Notes under the pieces: generated by a model
Seen by the model: the letters and a program-made list of their open reading frames with translations, nothing else
Databases searched by the model: none
What the model was told of the DNA's origin: nothing
Assembly: GCF_009830285.1 (NCBI RefSeq)
Contig: NZ_WUQX01000001.1
Span: 2,418,501 to 2,482,500 of the forward strand
Origin: Sporofaciens musculi
GTDB lineage: Bacteria; Bacillota; Clostridia; Lachnospirales; Lachnospiraceae
DNA length: 64,000 nucleotides
Direction: 5' to 3'
Translations under genes and position numbers: made by a program
Shown here: piece by piece, positions 54,982 through 64,000 of the stretch
How positions within the stretch are numbered: position 1 is the first letter of the stretch
Layout of the letters: every line of letters begins with the position of its first letter

Positions 54982-57621
54982 TTATTTTAACTGACTTTCA
55001 AGTAATTCTGCAGCTTTTGCCAGGGCGTCGCTGATTCCCTCAGGGTTCTTTCCGCCTGCCTGGGCCATGTTGGGGCGTCCGCCGCCGCCGCCGCCCACTA
55101 AAGCTGCCGCCGCCTTTATCAGATTGCCTGCGTGTGCCCCGCGGTCCATAGCCTCCTTTGTGGCCATAGCCATAAGGCTTACCTTGCCCTCTGCGGCCGA
55201 AGCCAGCAGGATTACGCCCTCGCCCATTTTTTCCTTTAACTGGTCGCCAAGGTCCCGAAGCCCGTTCATGTCAACGCCCTCCACCTTTGCGGCAAGGAGT
55301 TTCACACCTTTTACGTCCGTCACCTGGCTTAGAATGTCCTTTGCCGCATCCTTGGCAAGTTTACTCTTTAAGCTCTCAAGCTCACTGTGCAGAGCCTTAT
55401 TTTCGCTAAGCAGATGGGAAACCTTCTCCGCCAGGTTATCCGGCCTCGCCTTTATGAGCTTTGCCGCCTCCAGAAGCTTGTTTTCCAGCTCATGATAATA
55501 ATCCATCAACCCCTTGGCTGTAAGCGCCTCAATCCTTCGCACACCGGCGGCAACGCCCGTCTCAAAGAGAATCTTGAACGCAAGTATCGCGCCTGTATTT
55601 CCTACGTGTGTGCCGCCGCAGAACTCAATGGAGAAATCGCCCATGCTGACAACCCGCACGATATCCCCGTACTTCTCACCAAACAAAGCCGCCGCTCCTG
55701 TCTTTCTCGCTTCTTCAATCGGCATATTCTCTGCCTTCACAGTCAGGGACTTACGAATCTGCTCATTAACAATCTCCTCCACACGACCTAATTCCTCTGG
55801 AGTCAATGCAGAGAAATGGGTAAAGTCAAAACGAAGCCTGTCCGCATTTACCGAGGAGCCTGCCTGCTCCACATGATTTCCCAGAACCATACGCAGAGCC
55901 TTATGGAGAAGATGGGTGGCGCTGTGGTTATTGGCAGAAAGAGAGCGGTTCTTTGGGTCCACCTTAAGCGTCACCGTGTCCCCTGCCTTAATCATGCCTC
56001 TTGTCACATGGCCGATATGTCCGAATTTGCCGCCTAAAAGCTTCACAACGTCCTCAACCTTAAATTCTCCGTCCCCAGTCGTAATCATCCCTCTATCGGC
56101 CTCCTGGCCGCCGCTGGTGGCATAGAAGGGCGTCTGCTCTACAAAAATCGTTCCTCTCTCGCCCTCCAAGAGTGCATCGGCAATTTCTGTATCTGTCGTA
56201 AGAACGGTTACTTTGGAATCACAGGTCAGTTTGTCATACCCCACAAACTCTGTAGTAATGGCTGGATCAATAGACTCATAGACCGTCACGTCCGCACCCA
56301 TATAATTCGTAACCGCCCTTGCGCCCCGCGCAGTTTCTCTCTGAAGGTCCATGGCCTTCTGAAAGCCTTCCTCGTCCACAGACATTCCTTTTTCTTCCAG
56401 TATCTCACGGGTCAGGTCAAGGGGGAAGCCATAGGTATCATAGAGCTTAAAGGCGCTTTGGCCCTTAAGAGTCTTAACTCCCTTAGAAGCCATCTCCTTT
56501 ACCATATCAGCCAGGATAGACAAGCCCTGGTCAATGGTCTTGCTAAACTGTTCCTCCTCCTTTGCCACCATTTTGAAAATAATTTCTTTCTTCTCCTCCA
56601 ACTCCGGATATCCGTCCCTGGAGCCTTCAATCACTGTTTGAGCCAGCTTCACAAGGAATTCACCCTGAATATTCAGGATTCTTCCATGGCGGCAGGCACG
56701 GCGCAAAAGGCGGCGCAGCACATAGCCTCTTCCCTCATTAGAGGGCATGATTCCGTCGGAAATCATGAAGGTCACGGAACGGATATGGTCTGTAATGACA
56801 CGAATAGATACATCTGTATCAGCATCCTTGCCGTACTCCACACCCGCAAGTTCACAGACATGGGTTCTCAGGGCCTTAATGGTATCAATGTCAAACATGG
56901 AGTCTACATCCTGCACAATGCAGGCCAGACGTTCAAGACCCATTCCGGTGTCAATGTTCTTCTGCTCAAGCTCTGTATAATGATTGTTCCCGTCATTGTC
57001 AAACTGGGTAAATACATTGTTCCAGATCTCCATATAGCGGTCACAGTCGCAGCCTACCCTACAGTCTGCCTTGCCGCAGCCATATGCCTCCCCGCGGTCA
57101 TAGTACACCTCGGAGCACGGTCCGCAGGGACCGGCGCCATGCTCCCAGAAGTTGTCCTCTTTTCCAAACCGGAAGATTCTCTCCGGCGCAATCCCAATCT
57201 CCTTATTCCAGATCTCCCACGCCTCGTCATCCTCCAGATACACAGACGGATACAGCCTGTCAGGGTCAAGACCTACAACCTCTGTCAAAAATTCCCATGT
57301 CCAGTGGATGGCTTCCCTCTTAAAATAATCTCCAAAGGAGAAGTTTCCAAGCATCTCAAAAAACGTACCGTGCCGCGCTGTCTTCCCCACGTTCTCAATA
57401 TCCCCTGTGCGGATGCACTTCTGGCAGGTGGCAACCCGCCTCTTCGGGGGAATCTCCTGTCCAGTAAAATAAGGCTTCAGCGGCGCCATCCCCGAATTAA
57501 TCAGCAACAGACTCTTATCGTTATGCGGCACCAGCGAAAAGCTTTTCATTTTTAAATGCTCCTTGCTCTCAAAAAAATCAAGAAACATCCTTCGCAATTC
57601 ATTTACTCCGTATTTCTGCAT
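54982..57621 (-). CDS. alaS: Alanyl-tRNA synthetase
   Basis: Charges tRNA(Ala). It has 879 residues, full length. Class II core at the N-terminus (PLKPYFTGQEIPPKRR, GCDCDRYMEIWN), editing-domain HSATHLLHKAL and CGGTHV, and the C-terminal DHHA1 domain with the glycine run GGGGGGRPNMAQAGG. AGGAGG precedes the start. Its promoter overlaps the cheY terminator. Confidence 0.98.
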   Translation of the reverse strand: MQKYGVNELRRMFLDFFESKEHLKMKSFSLVPHNDKSLLLINSGMAPLKPYFTGQEIPPKRRVATCQKCIRTGDIENVGKTARHGTFFEMLGNFSFGDYFKREAIHWTWEFLTEVVGLDPDRLYPSVYLEDDEAWEIWNKEIGIAPERIFRFGKEDNFWEHGAGPCGPCSEVYYDRGEAYGCGKADCRVGCDCDRYMEIWNNVFTQFDNDGNNHYTELEQKNIDTGMGLERLACIVQDVDSMFDIDTIKALRTHVCELAGVEYGKDADTDVSIRVITDHIRSVTFMISDGIMPSNEGRGYVLRRLLRRACRHGRILNIQGEFLVKLAQTVIEGSRDGYPELEEKKEIIFKMVAKEEEQFSKTIDQGLSILADMVKEMASKGVKTLKGQSAFKLYDTYGFPLDLTREILEEKGMSVDEEGFQKAMDLQRETARGARAVTNYMGADVTVYESIDPAITTEFVGYDKLTCDSKVTVLTTDTEIADALLEGERGTIFVEQTPFYATSGGQEADRGMITTGDGEFKVEDVVKLLGGKFGHIGHVTRGMIKAGDTVTLKVDPKNRSLSANNHSATHLLHKALRMVLGNHVEQAGSSVNADRLRFDFTHFSALTPEELGRVEEIVNEQIRKSLTVKAENMPIEEARKTGAAALFGEKYGDIVRVVSMGDFSIEFCGGTHVGNTGAILAFKILFETGVAAGVRRIEALTAKGLMDYYHELENKLLEAAKLIKARPDNLAEKVSHLLSENKALHSELESLKSKLAKDAAKDILSQVTDVKGVKLLAAKVEGVDMNGLRDLGDQLKEKMGEGVILLASAAEGKVSLMAMATKEAMDRGAHAGNLIKAAAALVGGGGGGRPNMAQAGGKNPEGISDALAKAAELLESQLK

Positions 57622-57667
57622 GATATCCTCCTGTTTTTATTCTGGCCAAACCAGACTCTAAGAAATA

Positions 57668-57696
57668 ATTATAAAGAGAAGCAGGCGGTTTGTCAA
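57668..57696 (-). promoter_or_regulatory. Promoter of alaS inside the cheY terminator
   Basis: Minus strand: TTGACA (57696-57691), a 17-base spacer, TATAAT (57673-57668), a perfect consensus. The -35 lies in the terminator loop and the spacer is the 3' arm. Confidence 0.85.
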
Positions 57697-57716
57697 TGTT
57701 CCACCTGCTTCTCTTT
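57673..57716 (-). terminator. Terminator of cheY
   Basis: Minus strand: AAAGAGAAGCAGG (57716-57704) pairs with CCTGCTTCTCTTT (57685-57673), an 18-base loop, then a T-rich stretch. It begins on the cheY stop codon. Confidence 0.8.
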
Positions 57717-58084
57717 TATGACTGTGCCATTGCTTTCTCAAAAGCCTCCAACAACATCTCCCGTTCCAGCGGCTTGTACACGAATGCTTTTACACCAATA
57801 TTATCCGCTTCGTTAATCGTATCGTCATACGCCAGGGAAGATACCATCACAATTCTGGCAAAGGGATAATCCTTCAAAATTGCTTCAGCCGTCTCCAGGC
57901 CGTCTATTCCGGGCATAATAATATCCATCGTCACCAGGTCCGGATCCACCTCGCCGTACCGGTCGATAGCCTCCTCTCCATCCCGACAGTAAGCTACAAT
58001 CTCATAATCTGTGCCCGCCAGTAGCTTCTGCATCTGCATTTCAATTACTCGGGAATCATCCACCACCATGAGTCGCTTTCCCAT
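57716..58084 (-). CDS. CheY-like response regulator
   Basis: 122-residue single receiver domain. DD near the N-terminus (VVDDSR), phospho-acceptor Asp in VTMDIIMPG, Ser in VSSLAY and Lys in VYKPLE are in place. No output domain. It is the last gene of a fapA-cheX-cheY unit with no flagellar or receptor genes near, so it may control something other than a flagellar motor. Confidence 0.93.
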   Translation of the reverse strand: MGKRLMVVDDSRVIEMQMQKLLAGTDYEIVAYCRDGEEAIDRYGEVDPDLVTMDIIMPGIDGLETAEAILKDYPFARIVMVSSLAYDDTINEADNIGVKAFVYKPLEREMLLEAFEKAMAQS

Positions 58085-58143
58085 AAGATGCCTCCTTCTT
58101 AAAGCTTATTATCATGTTCCATATTATGTTGCAAAAAAAACGC

Positions 58144-58647
58144 CTACTTTTCCTTCGGCTCAAGACAGGTCAGCTCTGCATTCTCATTACCGTCGCTGGT
58201 ATACACAAGCTCAAAATGCTCGCCACACCCCTCCGGTACATAACGTCCCTGATGAAACGACGGGATCCCAAAACGGGAAGCCACCTTCGTTACCTGGTAC
58301 AGCCGCGCTGCAATCTGTCCGCACAACATATTAAAATACTCTTTTGAAAAATCTTCTACATCCTGATGTGTAATTTCTTCTTCCTGCATCATATACTTTG
58401 TCAACCGGGCAAACAAGGACGCCTCCGCACACATTGACACACTTGTGCGGAGTCCCCGTTCAAAAGTCGCATATACTGTATACATCTCACCCGTCGGCTT
58501 GACATTGCCCTGCTTAAGCGATATTCCGGCTGCCTGCTGCGTCACGCCGCGGGTAATCTGATCAAAAATTTCTTTCAATCCCTCCTGGGGTACTACAGTA
58601 TCCAAGTAAATCCCCCTTTCGTATAGTACAGGAGCTACAATAGACAA
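58144..58647 (-). CDS. CheX-like phosphatase
   Basis: 167 residues. Helix EYFNMLCGQIAARL holds the E..N pair used by CheC/CheX/FliY proteins to dephosphorylate CheY-P. The fold is typical, with a central beta sheet (VYATFERGLRTSVSMC). It lies between fapA (13-base overlap) and cheY, so the CheY encoded next to it is its likely partner. Confidence 0.85.
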   Translation of the reverse strand: MSIVAPVLYERGIYLDTVVPQEGLKEIFDQITRGVTQQAAGISLKQGNVKPTGEMYTVYATFERGLRTSVSMCAEASLFARLTKYMMQEEEITHQDVEDFSKEYFNMLCGQIAARLYQVTKVASRFGIPSFHQGRYVPEGCGEHFELVYTSDGNENAELTCLEPKEK

Positions 58648-60431
58648 ATCTCTCCGCCCACCAGCCTTGCATCCACCATACTGGTCTCCTTAGCCAATGG
58701 CATCGTCAGATCCCCGATGGTAAGCGCCACTCCCGGATAGGCAATGCTGCACTTAAGCCTGCATCCACCCTGCTCCTCCAGCTTTTCCTTAATCTTCTTA
58801 AGCTCTTTATCAAACTGGCTAAGCTTCATCCGACCAATGGACAAATCCAACCGAAGCTTACCCATACGCTGGGTTCTTGTGGGACTGTCTGGCTGGCGTT
58901 CAAGCTTTTCAAGTTCAGCCTCCTGCTTTTTAATGTTCAGTAACAGGGTCTCCCTCTCGAAATCCGCAAAGGGCTGTCCCCCCAAAAATATAGAAGTAAC
59001 ACTTTCTGATTTTGAGCCGACAACCTTGGCGTCTACCCCCTGGGCCGCTCGAATTCGTCCGCCGATAATTGTTCCTCTTCCGCTGCGGACATTCACCTCA
59101 CCGTCACAATATACGTCGCAGTTTACAATACAATCTGTCTGCAGGCTTCCCCGACAGTGAACCGTACAGTTCTCCATATACTTTGCGTAAACATCATGGT
59201 GCGCTCGAATCATTGCCCTGGAATCACCCAGAATTCCCTTGGCTACAATCAGGTCGCCGCCCGCTTCAATCTCGGCAGCCTCCACGACTCCGTCAATGGT
59301 AACATTCCCGATTGTACGAACCGAAAATCCGCTGCCTACATCACCATGAATATGTACATCGCCCACAAAATTAATATTACCAGTAGAAAAGTCTACATTC
59401 CCGCTAATCTCCAGAACAGACTTAACCACAAAGCTGCGTCCGCTGAATTCCACACGCCCCGCCTTAACCGCCAGAAGCTGCATTCCATCCTCACTGGCCT
59501 CAGTATTACGTCCTTTAGGAAGACTCGGTGTCTTTCCTTCCTTGCACGTAATCTCCTCGTCCAATACCGTTCTTCCCGCAACTCCGGGCACGGGAGGCAC
59601 AATCTGACAGATGGGCTGCCCCTTTTCCACATTCTGGACAATATTCAAGTGGAAATAATCCACCCTGCCGTGCTCATCCTCCTCAAACTTCTTTCTGACA
59701 TTACGCTTGAAGAAGTCTTCAATATAGCCGTCCTTCCCATGAACGACCGCCCTGCCCCGCGCAATCAGGAACAGATGGAAGTACCGGTCTTGTGCGTCAG
59801 GCAGCGCATCTAAAAGCTCCGTATTCAGTCCATAGGAAACGCCGCTCTCCTTCAGAATCCCGTCCAGCATCTCCTTATCCAGTTCCCTTCCTTCTCCTAT
59901 AGGCGGAAACACAACAAGCCATGCGGCCAACTGATCAACGGTAACATAAATAAGAGGCTGTGCATCCAGTTGGAATGGTGGTTCTTCTTCCACTTCCTCC
60001 TCCCCATCTTCCTTTGCCTCAGACTCCTCCTCGGAAGGCGACTCTGGCTCCGGCTCCTTGGGAATCTGTGACAGACGGTCAGCAGCTACGGCCGTAATCG
60101 CTCTGCGAAGCCGTGACAACTCTTTTTCCAGATTCTCATCCACAGGCCCGTCGTCATCTCCGTAATCCAACCGCAGATGTGGGAGCGGTGCATATCCCAC
60201 CTGCTCTCTCCATTTCTCATATAACAGGATAAACGGATGCTCATGGGATAATATCAGTTGATTTATGTCAGGTTCAGGCTGGGGCTCTGACAAAGGTACC
60301 GTCTGATCTCCCTGTATTGGTTCCAGATCCGGTAACGATTGTTCTTGGGATTGTTCCTGAGCATGTTCCCCATCCCGCTCTGTCCTTTTGAAACCAAACA
60401 ATCGACCCCAAAAACCACTCTTAAACTCCAT
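58635..60431 (-). CDS. FapA/DUF342-family protein
   Basis: 598 residues. An acidic, Glu/Pro-rich low-complexity stretch lies around 130-155. The DUF342 region contains a beta-helix with repeated GNV-type turns (about 335-455), and a coiled coil lies at about 490-560. FapA proteins are thought to scaffold polymers or affect flagellar regulation, but the role is unclear. First gene of the unit. Confidence 0.87.
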   Translation of the reverse strand: MEFKSGFWGRLFGFKRTERDGEHAQEQSQEQSLPDLEPIQGDQTVPLSEPQPEPDINQLILSHEHPFILLYEKWREQVGYAPLPHLRLDYGDDDGPVDENLEKELSRLRRAITAVAADRLSQIPKEPEPESPSEEESEAKEDGEEEVEEEPPFQLDAQPLIYVTVDQLAAWLVVFPPIGEGRELDKEMLDGILKESGVSYGLNTELLDALPDAQDRYFHLFLIARGRAVVHGKDGYIEDFFKRNVRKKFEEDEHGRVDYFHLNIVQNVEKGQPICQIVPPVPGVAGRTVLDEEITCKEGKTPSLPKGRNTEASEDGMQLLAVKAGRVEFSGRSFVVKSVLEISGNVDFSTGNINFVGDVHIHGDVGSGFSVRTIGNVTIDGVVEAAEIEAGGDLIVAKGILGDSRAMIRAHHDVYAKYMENCTVHCRGSLQTDCIVNCDVYCDGEVNVRSGRGTIIGGRIRAAQGVDAKVVGSKSESVTSIFLGGQPFADFERETLLLNIKKQEAELEKLERQPDSPTRTQRMGKLRLDLSIGRMKLSQFDKELKKIKEKLEEQGGCRLKCSIAYPGVALTIGDLTMPLAKETSMVDARLVGGEICLL

Positions 60432-60552
60432 ACTTCTCCACCTCCCTTATCAAAATCTATCGGGCAGAATACATAAAAACAAAAAGGCTCCGACAATAAA
60501 CTACCTCGATAAATATTGGTGTTATCAATCTTGACATACTGCTACAATTCTT

Positions 60553-60582
60553 ATTATACTCTCGTCCATACCATATTGACAA
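60553..60582 (-). promoter_or_regulatory. Promoter of fapA-cheX-cheY
   Basis: Minus strand: TTGTCA (60582-60577), an 18-base spacer, TATAAT (60558-60553), 120 bases before fapA. Confidence 0.7.
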
Positions 60583-60619
60583 GAGGAAATTTGTATAAAT
60601 GTCTAAAAATCTCGTACAA

Positions 60620-62131
60620 TTATTTTAATTCAATCTCTTCAAGCTCCTTTGGCGGCAGCTTTTTCGTAGACCCTGCCACCAGCTCCTGAACCTTTTTCTT
60701 CGCCTTGTCTACCTGAAGATTGGTTCCGGCTCCAGCCACACAGCCTCCCGGACAACCCATTCCTTCAATCAAGCAGCCGTTCATGCGGCCCACCTTGGCG
60801 AGAGAAAGAATCTTCTTACATTCTGCAAGCCCTTCTGCATGGGCAATCTTAACATCCACACCCGGATAGTATTCCTTGACACAGTTCTCGATGGCGTTCG
60901 CCACACCGCCTGCATAGGCGTACCCGCGTCCTGCTCCTGTGGCATTGTGGAAGGAGGATTCCGCCTCATACTTACTCAAGTCAATATCCTTTGCATCGAA
61001 CATGGCCTGAAGTTCTTCAAAGGTAATGACAAAATCCACATCACTTCTGACCGTTCTTCGCATAGCCTCCAGCTTCTTGGCCGCACATGGTCCGATGAAC
61101 ACCACCTTTGCATTGGGATGCTCCTTCTTAATGGTACGTGCCGTGGCAACCATGGGGGTCAGCTCCTGAGACACCTGCTCTACCAAATCCGGAAAATACT
61201 TCTTAGCAAGCATGGCCCAGGACGGACAGCAGGAGGTTAGAAGGAACGGAAGCTCTCCTGTTGTCACCTTATTTACATAATGGTGCGCCTCCGCGATGGC
61301 TCCTATGTCCGCTCCCAAGGCAACCTCATAGAATTCGGAGAACCCAAGCTCCTGAAGAGCTGCTTTTAGATTTCTCGGAGTGATATTGTCGCCGAACTGT
61401 CCGGCAAATGCAGGCGCAATCTCGGCAATAATCTGGTCGCCTTCTGACAATGCCCTTGCAAGCTGGAAAATCTGTGATTTATCGGAAATAGCGCCGAAGG
61501 GGCAGCTTACCATACACATACCGCAGGAAACACATTTCTCATTATTAATTACAGCCCTGCCATGCCTGTCTGTCTCAATCGCTCCCACCCCACAGGCTTT
61601 TGCGCAGGGACGCTCCTTCTTAGAGATGGCGTCATAGGGACAGGCAGCTTTACATTTTCCACACTTAATACATTTTGACTGATCTATGTAGGAACGACCA
61701 TTTACCATGGAAATGGCGCCTTTTGGACAGACCTCCATACAAGGATGGGCCAGACATCCCTTACAGACGTTGCTCACCTCGTAGCCCTTCTCCTCACACC
61801 CTTCGCATGCGGACGGGATGACCTGCATAAGCGGCGGCTCATAATATTTATCGGAAATGTTGCTGGCCTCCACACCCATTGTCAGGTGGACCGGCTTATT
61901 CTCTGGTCTTAAAGAAAGTCCCATCGCAAGCCTTAAACGCTCTCTTACGACTGCACGAGCACGGTAAACGCTCTCGCGGTACTTCATAGTATCTTCATTC
62001 ACAATCTTGTACGGAATTTCTTCCATGTCATTAAGCAAAGTATCGGCATCTGCTTTAAAACCAAGCCTTGCTACCTCCTCAAATACGGTTCTTCTGATCC
62101 TTCTGACTGTGGTATCCAATCCTCTTATCAT
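60620..62131 (-). CDS. [FeFe] hydrogenase, group B-like
   Basis: 503-residue monomeric hydrogenase. Several 4Fe-4S motifs sit at about 109-180 and 200-210 (CIKCGKCKAACP, CVSCGMCMVSCP). H-cluster motifs: TSCCPSW at 299-305, GPCAAKK at 347-353 and EGMGCPGGC at 456-464. It evolves or oxidises hydrogen with ferredoxin. No HydE/F/G or NADH-linked subunits are in the window, so maturation genes lie elsewhere. Confidence 0.93.
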   Translation of the reverse strand: MIRGLDTTVRRIRRTVFEEVARLGFKADADTLLNDMEEIPYKIVNEDTMKYRESVYRARAVVRERLRLAMGLSLRPENKPVHLTMGVEASNISDKYYEPPLMQVIPSACEGCEEKGYEVSNVCKGCLAHPCMEVCPKGAISMVNGRSYIDQSKCIKCGKCKAACPYDAISKKERPCAKACGVGAIETDRHGRAVINNEKCVSCGMCMVSCPFGAISDKSQIFQLARALSEGDQIIAEIAPAFAGQFGDNITPRNLKAALQELGFSEFYEVALGADIGAIAEAHHYVNKVTTGELPFLLTSCCPSWAMLAKKYFPDLVEQVSQELTPMVATARTIKKEHPNAKVVFIGPCAAKKLEAMRRTVRSDVDFVITFEELQAMFDAKDIDLSKYEAESSFHNATGAGRGYAYAGGVANAIENCVKEYYPGVDVKIAHAEGLAECKKILSLAKVGRMNGCLIEGMGCPGGCVAGAGTNLQVDKAKKKVQELVAGSTKKLPPKELEEIELK

Positions 62132-62179
62132 ACAGACAATTCCTCCTAAACTATATGTAGATTTTTGTTATCTGATATA

Positions 62180-62208
62180 AATATACTTGATTGTTAAATA
62201 ATTGTCAA
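62180..62208 (-). promoter_or_regulatory. Promoter of the hydrogenase gene
   Basis: Minus strand: TTGACA (62208-62203), a 17-base spacer, TATATT (62185-62180). Confidence 0.8.
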
Positions 62209-62248
62209 CCAATTCCAATGTTCTATATTTGAAACAATCTATTAACCT

Positions 62249-63256
62249 TTACAACAGGAAAATATTATGCTTTTTACAGGTTTCCCGCATCTCCTTGGGC
62301 CAAAGGCTTGCCTGAACCTCCCCCACATGGGCGCGGTCCAAAAGCAGCATACAAAGCCTTGACTGTCCGATTCCGCCGCCAATAGTGTATGGAAGCTCTC
62401 CCCTTAACAACATCTGGTGATAGGGAAGTTCTTTACGCTCCTCACAGCCTGCCTTTTGTAGCTGCTCCTCCAGAGATTTCTCATCCACCCGAATTCCCAT
62501 ACTAGAGATCTCTAGGGCGCTTTTTAGATGCTCAAACCAGAACAGGATATCCCCGTTCAACTGCCAGTCGTCATAGTCCGGCGCCCGCCCGTCGTGAGGC
62601 TTGCCGCTTGCAAGCTTATCCCCAATCTTCATCAGGAATACACAACCATACTCCTTTGTAATCAGGTTCTCCCTCTCCTTTGGCGTCTTGTCCGGATAAC
62701 GGTCCTCCAACTCCTGGGAGGTGATAAAGGTTACATCCGCTGGAAGCTTCTTGGCAGCATCCGGATATTTGTACCACACCTCATGCTGCATATGCTTGAT
62801 AATCTTGAAAATATTGCGGACAGTCTCTTTTAGCGTTTCTTCTGTCCGTTCCTCCTTCGTAATTACCTTTTCCCAATCCCACTGGTCCACATAACAGGAA
62901 TGAAGATTATCCAGCTCCTCATCGCGGCGGATGGCATTCATATTCGTGTACAGCCCTTCTCCTGGCAAAAAGCCGTATTCATGCAGCGCCATACGCTTCC
63001 ACTTGGCAAGAGAATGCACCACTTCTACCGTCTCATCCGGAATTCCGGCAATATCAAATTTAACCGGACGCTCCACCCCGTTTAAGTCGTCATTCAAACC
63101 GCTGCTTTTCTCCACAAACAGCGGGGCTGAGATTCTCTCCAGATTCATCTCTTTCCCAAACTCCTTCTGGAATGTGTCACGAATATACTTAATGGCTTCT
63201 TGCGTCTCACGGACACTGAGCCTTGGATCATAATTTTCTGGTAATATTAAAGACAT
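62249..63256 (-). CDS. asnA: Aspartate-ammonia ligase
   Basis: Makes asparagine from aspartate and free ammonia. It has 335 residues from the ATG at 63256, after AAAGGAAG. Class II-like fold: [39 protein letters not shown] and [15 protein letters not shown]. It lies 21 bases after the MetH-like gene, likely co-transcribed. It provides asparagine, leaving the AsnB-like protein at 23.1 kb free for another job. Confidence 0.96.
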   Translation of the reverse strand: MSLILPENYDPRLSVRETQEAIKYIRDTFQKEFGKEMNLERISAPLFVEKSSGLNDDLNGVERPVKFDIAGIPDETVEVVHSLAKWKRMALHEYGFLPGEGLYTNMNAIRRDEELDNLHSCYVDQWDWEKVITKEERTEETLKETVRNIFKIIKHMQHEVWYKYPDAAKKLPADVTFITSQELEDRYPDKTPKERENLITKEYGCVFLMKIGDKLASGKPHDGRAPDYDDWQLNGDILFWFEHLKSALEISSMGIRVDEKSLEEQLQKAGCEERKELPYHQMLLRGELPYTIGGGIGQSRLCMLLLDRAHVGEVQASLWPKEMRETCKKHNIFLL

Positions 63257-63277
63257 GTCTTTTCTTCCTTTCATAGT

Positions 63278-64000
63278 TTAACTTTCTTTTGCAAATATTT
63301 TCTGCGCATAATAAACAGATTGCATAGCGTCCTTTCCATAGAAATCCGCCCCAATCATATCTGCATACTCCTGATTCAGCACAGCGCCGCCCACCATTAC
63401 CTTACAATCTGGTTTTTGCTGTCTTAACAGTTTTATCGTGTCCTCCATACTTACAACCGTGGTGGTCATCAGCGCGCTTAGGCCCACCAAACGGACCTCC
63501 TCCATGACAGCACATTTTACAATCGTCTCCGGCGAAACATCCTTTCCCAAATCAATTACGTCAAAGCTGTAATTCTCAAGCAGCACCTTTACAATATTTT
63601 TCCCAATATCATGAATATCCCCCTTCACTGTTGCAAGGATTACTTTGTTCTTTACCTGTCCGCCCTTCTGTGCAAGAGAATCCTTAAGCACAGCAAATGC
63701 AATCTTAGCAGCATCTGCGCTCATAAGAAGCTGGGGAAGAAACACAGTCCCTTTCTCGAAGCCCTTCCCCACCTCATCCAATGCCGGAATCAAATACCGG
63801 TTGATAATTTCAAGAGGCTCCTGGGTCTTTAGAAGCTCCAATGCTTTATGGTGGGCTTCCTCTTTTAATCCCTTTTCAATAGCAACTCTTAACGTAAGGC
63901 CGCTGTCTTGGGAAGGGTTAGATAAATTTTCATGAGTAAAGGCGCCATATTTGCGGATATAGGCTTCACAATTTGGGTCATAGCCCATCAATGCACAGAA
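63278..64000 (-). CDS. Cobalamin-binding C-terminal part of a MetH-like protein (partial)
   Basis: About 240 residues visible; the reading frame is open to the right edge (FCALMGYD before the first ATG), so the gene starts outside. A helical cap domain is followed by the B12-binding domain with GDIHDIGKNIV (axial His) and GLSALMTTT. It resembles the end of a homocysteine/pterin methyltransferase. It could also be a stand-alone corrinoid protein starting at the ATG at 63988, but no ribosome binding site is visible there. Confidence 0.85.
   Translation of the reverse strand, partial: FCALMGYDPNCEAYIRKYGAFTHENLSNPSQDSGLTLRVAIEKGLKEEAHHKALELLKTQEPLEIINRYLIPALDEVGKGFEKGTVFLPQLLMSADAAKIAFAVLKDSLAQKGGQVKNKVILATVKGDIHDIGKNIVKVLLENYSFDVIDLGKDVSPETIVKCAVMEEVRLVGLSALMTTTVVSMEDTIKLLRQQKPDCKVMVGGAVLNQEYADMIGADFYGKDAMQSVYYAQKIFAKES

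Noticed and set aside
56458..57555. A 365-codon plus-strand frame
   Set aside because: It is antisense to alaS, whose class II motifs are unambiguous; no recognisable protein on the plus strand.

Overview
The window reads as chromosome of an anaerobic, low-to-mid GC Firmicute, most likely a Lachnospiraceae (Clostridium cluster XIVa) species. This rests on consensus sigma-A promoters and strong AGGAGG ribosome binding sites, the Prp/L27 pair with an N-terminally extended L27, RecU, a short HisG with HisZ, a YlbJ-type sporulation membrane protein, a group B-like [FeFe] hydrogenase and the AAA/PD-(D/E)XK ATPase family. I see no tRNA, rRNA, CRISPR array or prophage. The only mobile element is an IS200-type insertion near 39.8-40.5 kb. 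Most genes lie on the minus strand, so operons read from high to low coordinates.

Layout. 1-2.5 kb: a XerS-like tyrosine recombinase (cut by the left edge), divergent from lexA and a Nudix gene. 2.5-6.9 kb: the rplU-prp-rpmA-obg-yhbY-nadD-yqeK-rsfS ribosome/GTPase/NAD block. 7-13.3 kb: amidohydrolase, CBS protein, aspartate kinase, HAD phosphatase, YbaK deacylase and a radical-SAM pair. 13.3-15 kb: AAA/PD-(D/E)XK ATPase. 15.1-24.8 kb: a dlt-like surface-modification locus. 24.9-31.2 kb: upp and, on the other strand, hisZ-G-D-B-IE. 31.2-39.7 kb: recU, pseudouridine synthases, SDR, YgiQ, HAD, rRNA methyltransferase and an M23 peptidase. 39.8-42 kb: IS200 and a solitary AAA ATPase. 42-49.2 kb: pepD, ylbJ, coaD/rsmD, an ABC-class ATPase, a pentapeptide protein and a prolyl-tRNA editing factor. 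49.4-53.1 kb: DUF1538 transporter-like protein, a PII-like protein, maf and a DUF3114-like gene. 53.2-64 kb: GNAT, DUF89, rpsU, alaS, a cheY-cheX-fapA operon, hydrogenase, asnA and the 3' end of a MetH-like gene.

The most interesting region is 15.1-24.8 kb. A seven-gene transcription unit, with a consensus promoter at 22917-22945 and an intrinsic terminator at 15106-15141, encodes a membrane-anchored transglutaminase-fold protein, a PLP-independent Asp/Glu racemase, a DltA-like adenylating enzyme, a DltC-like carrier protein, a DltB-like MBOAT acyltransferase, a DltD-like SGNH protein and a lipoprotein. Immediately upstream, as its own unit, is an asparagine-synthetase-like protein that lacks the glutaminase cysteine. 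The adenylating enzyme keeps the amino-acid-binding Asp but has Lys and Phe where DltA has Met and Cys. With the racemase, this suggests that the cell activates an acidic amino acid (D-Asp, D-Glu or a derivative) rather than D-Ala, carries it on the carrier protein, and transfers it across the membrane to a surface polymer. That assignment is inference.

Other points of note: a HisF-like domain without its catalytic aspartates fused to HisIE; a consensus alaS promoter buried in the preceding gene's terminator hairpin; overlapping LexA-box-like sites at lexA; and a DUF1538/PII-like pair of unknown role.
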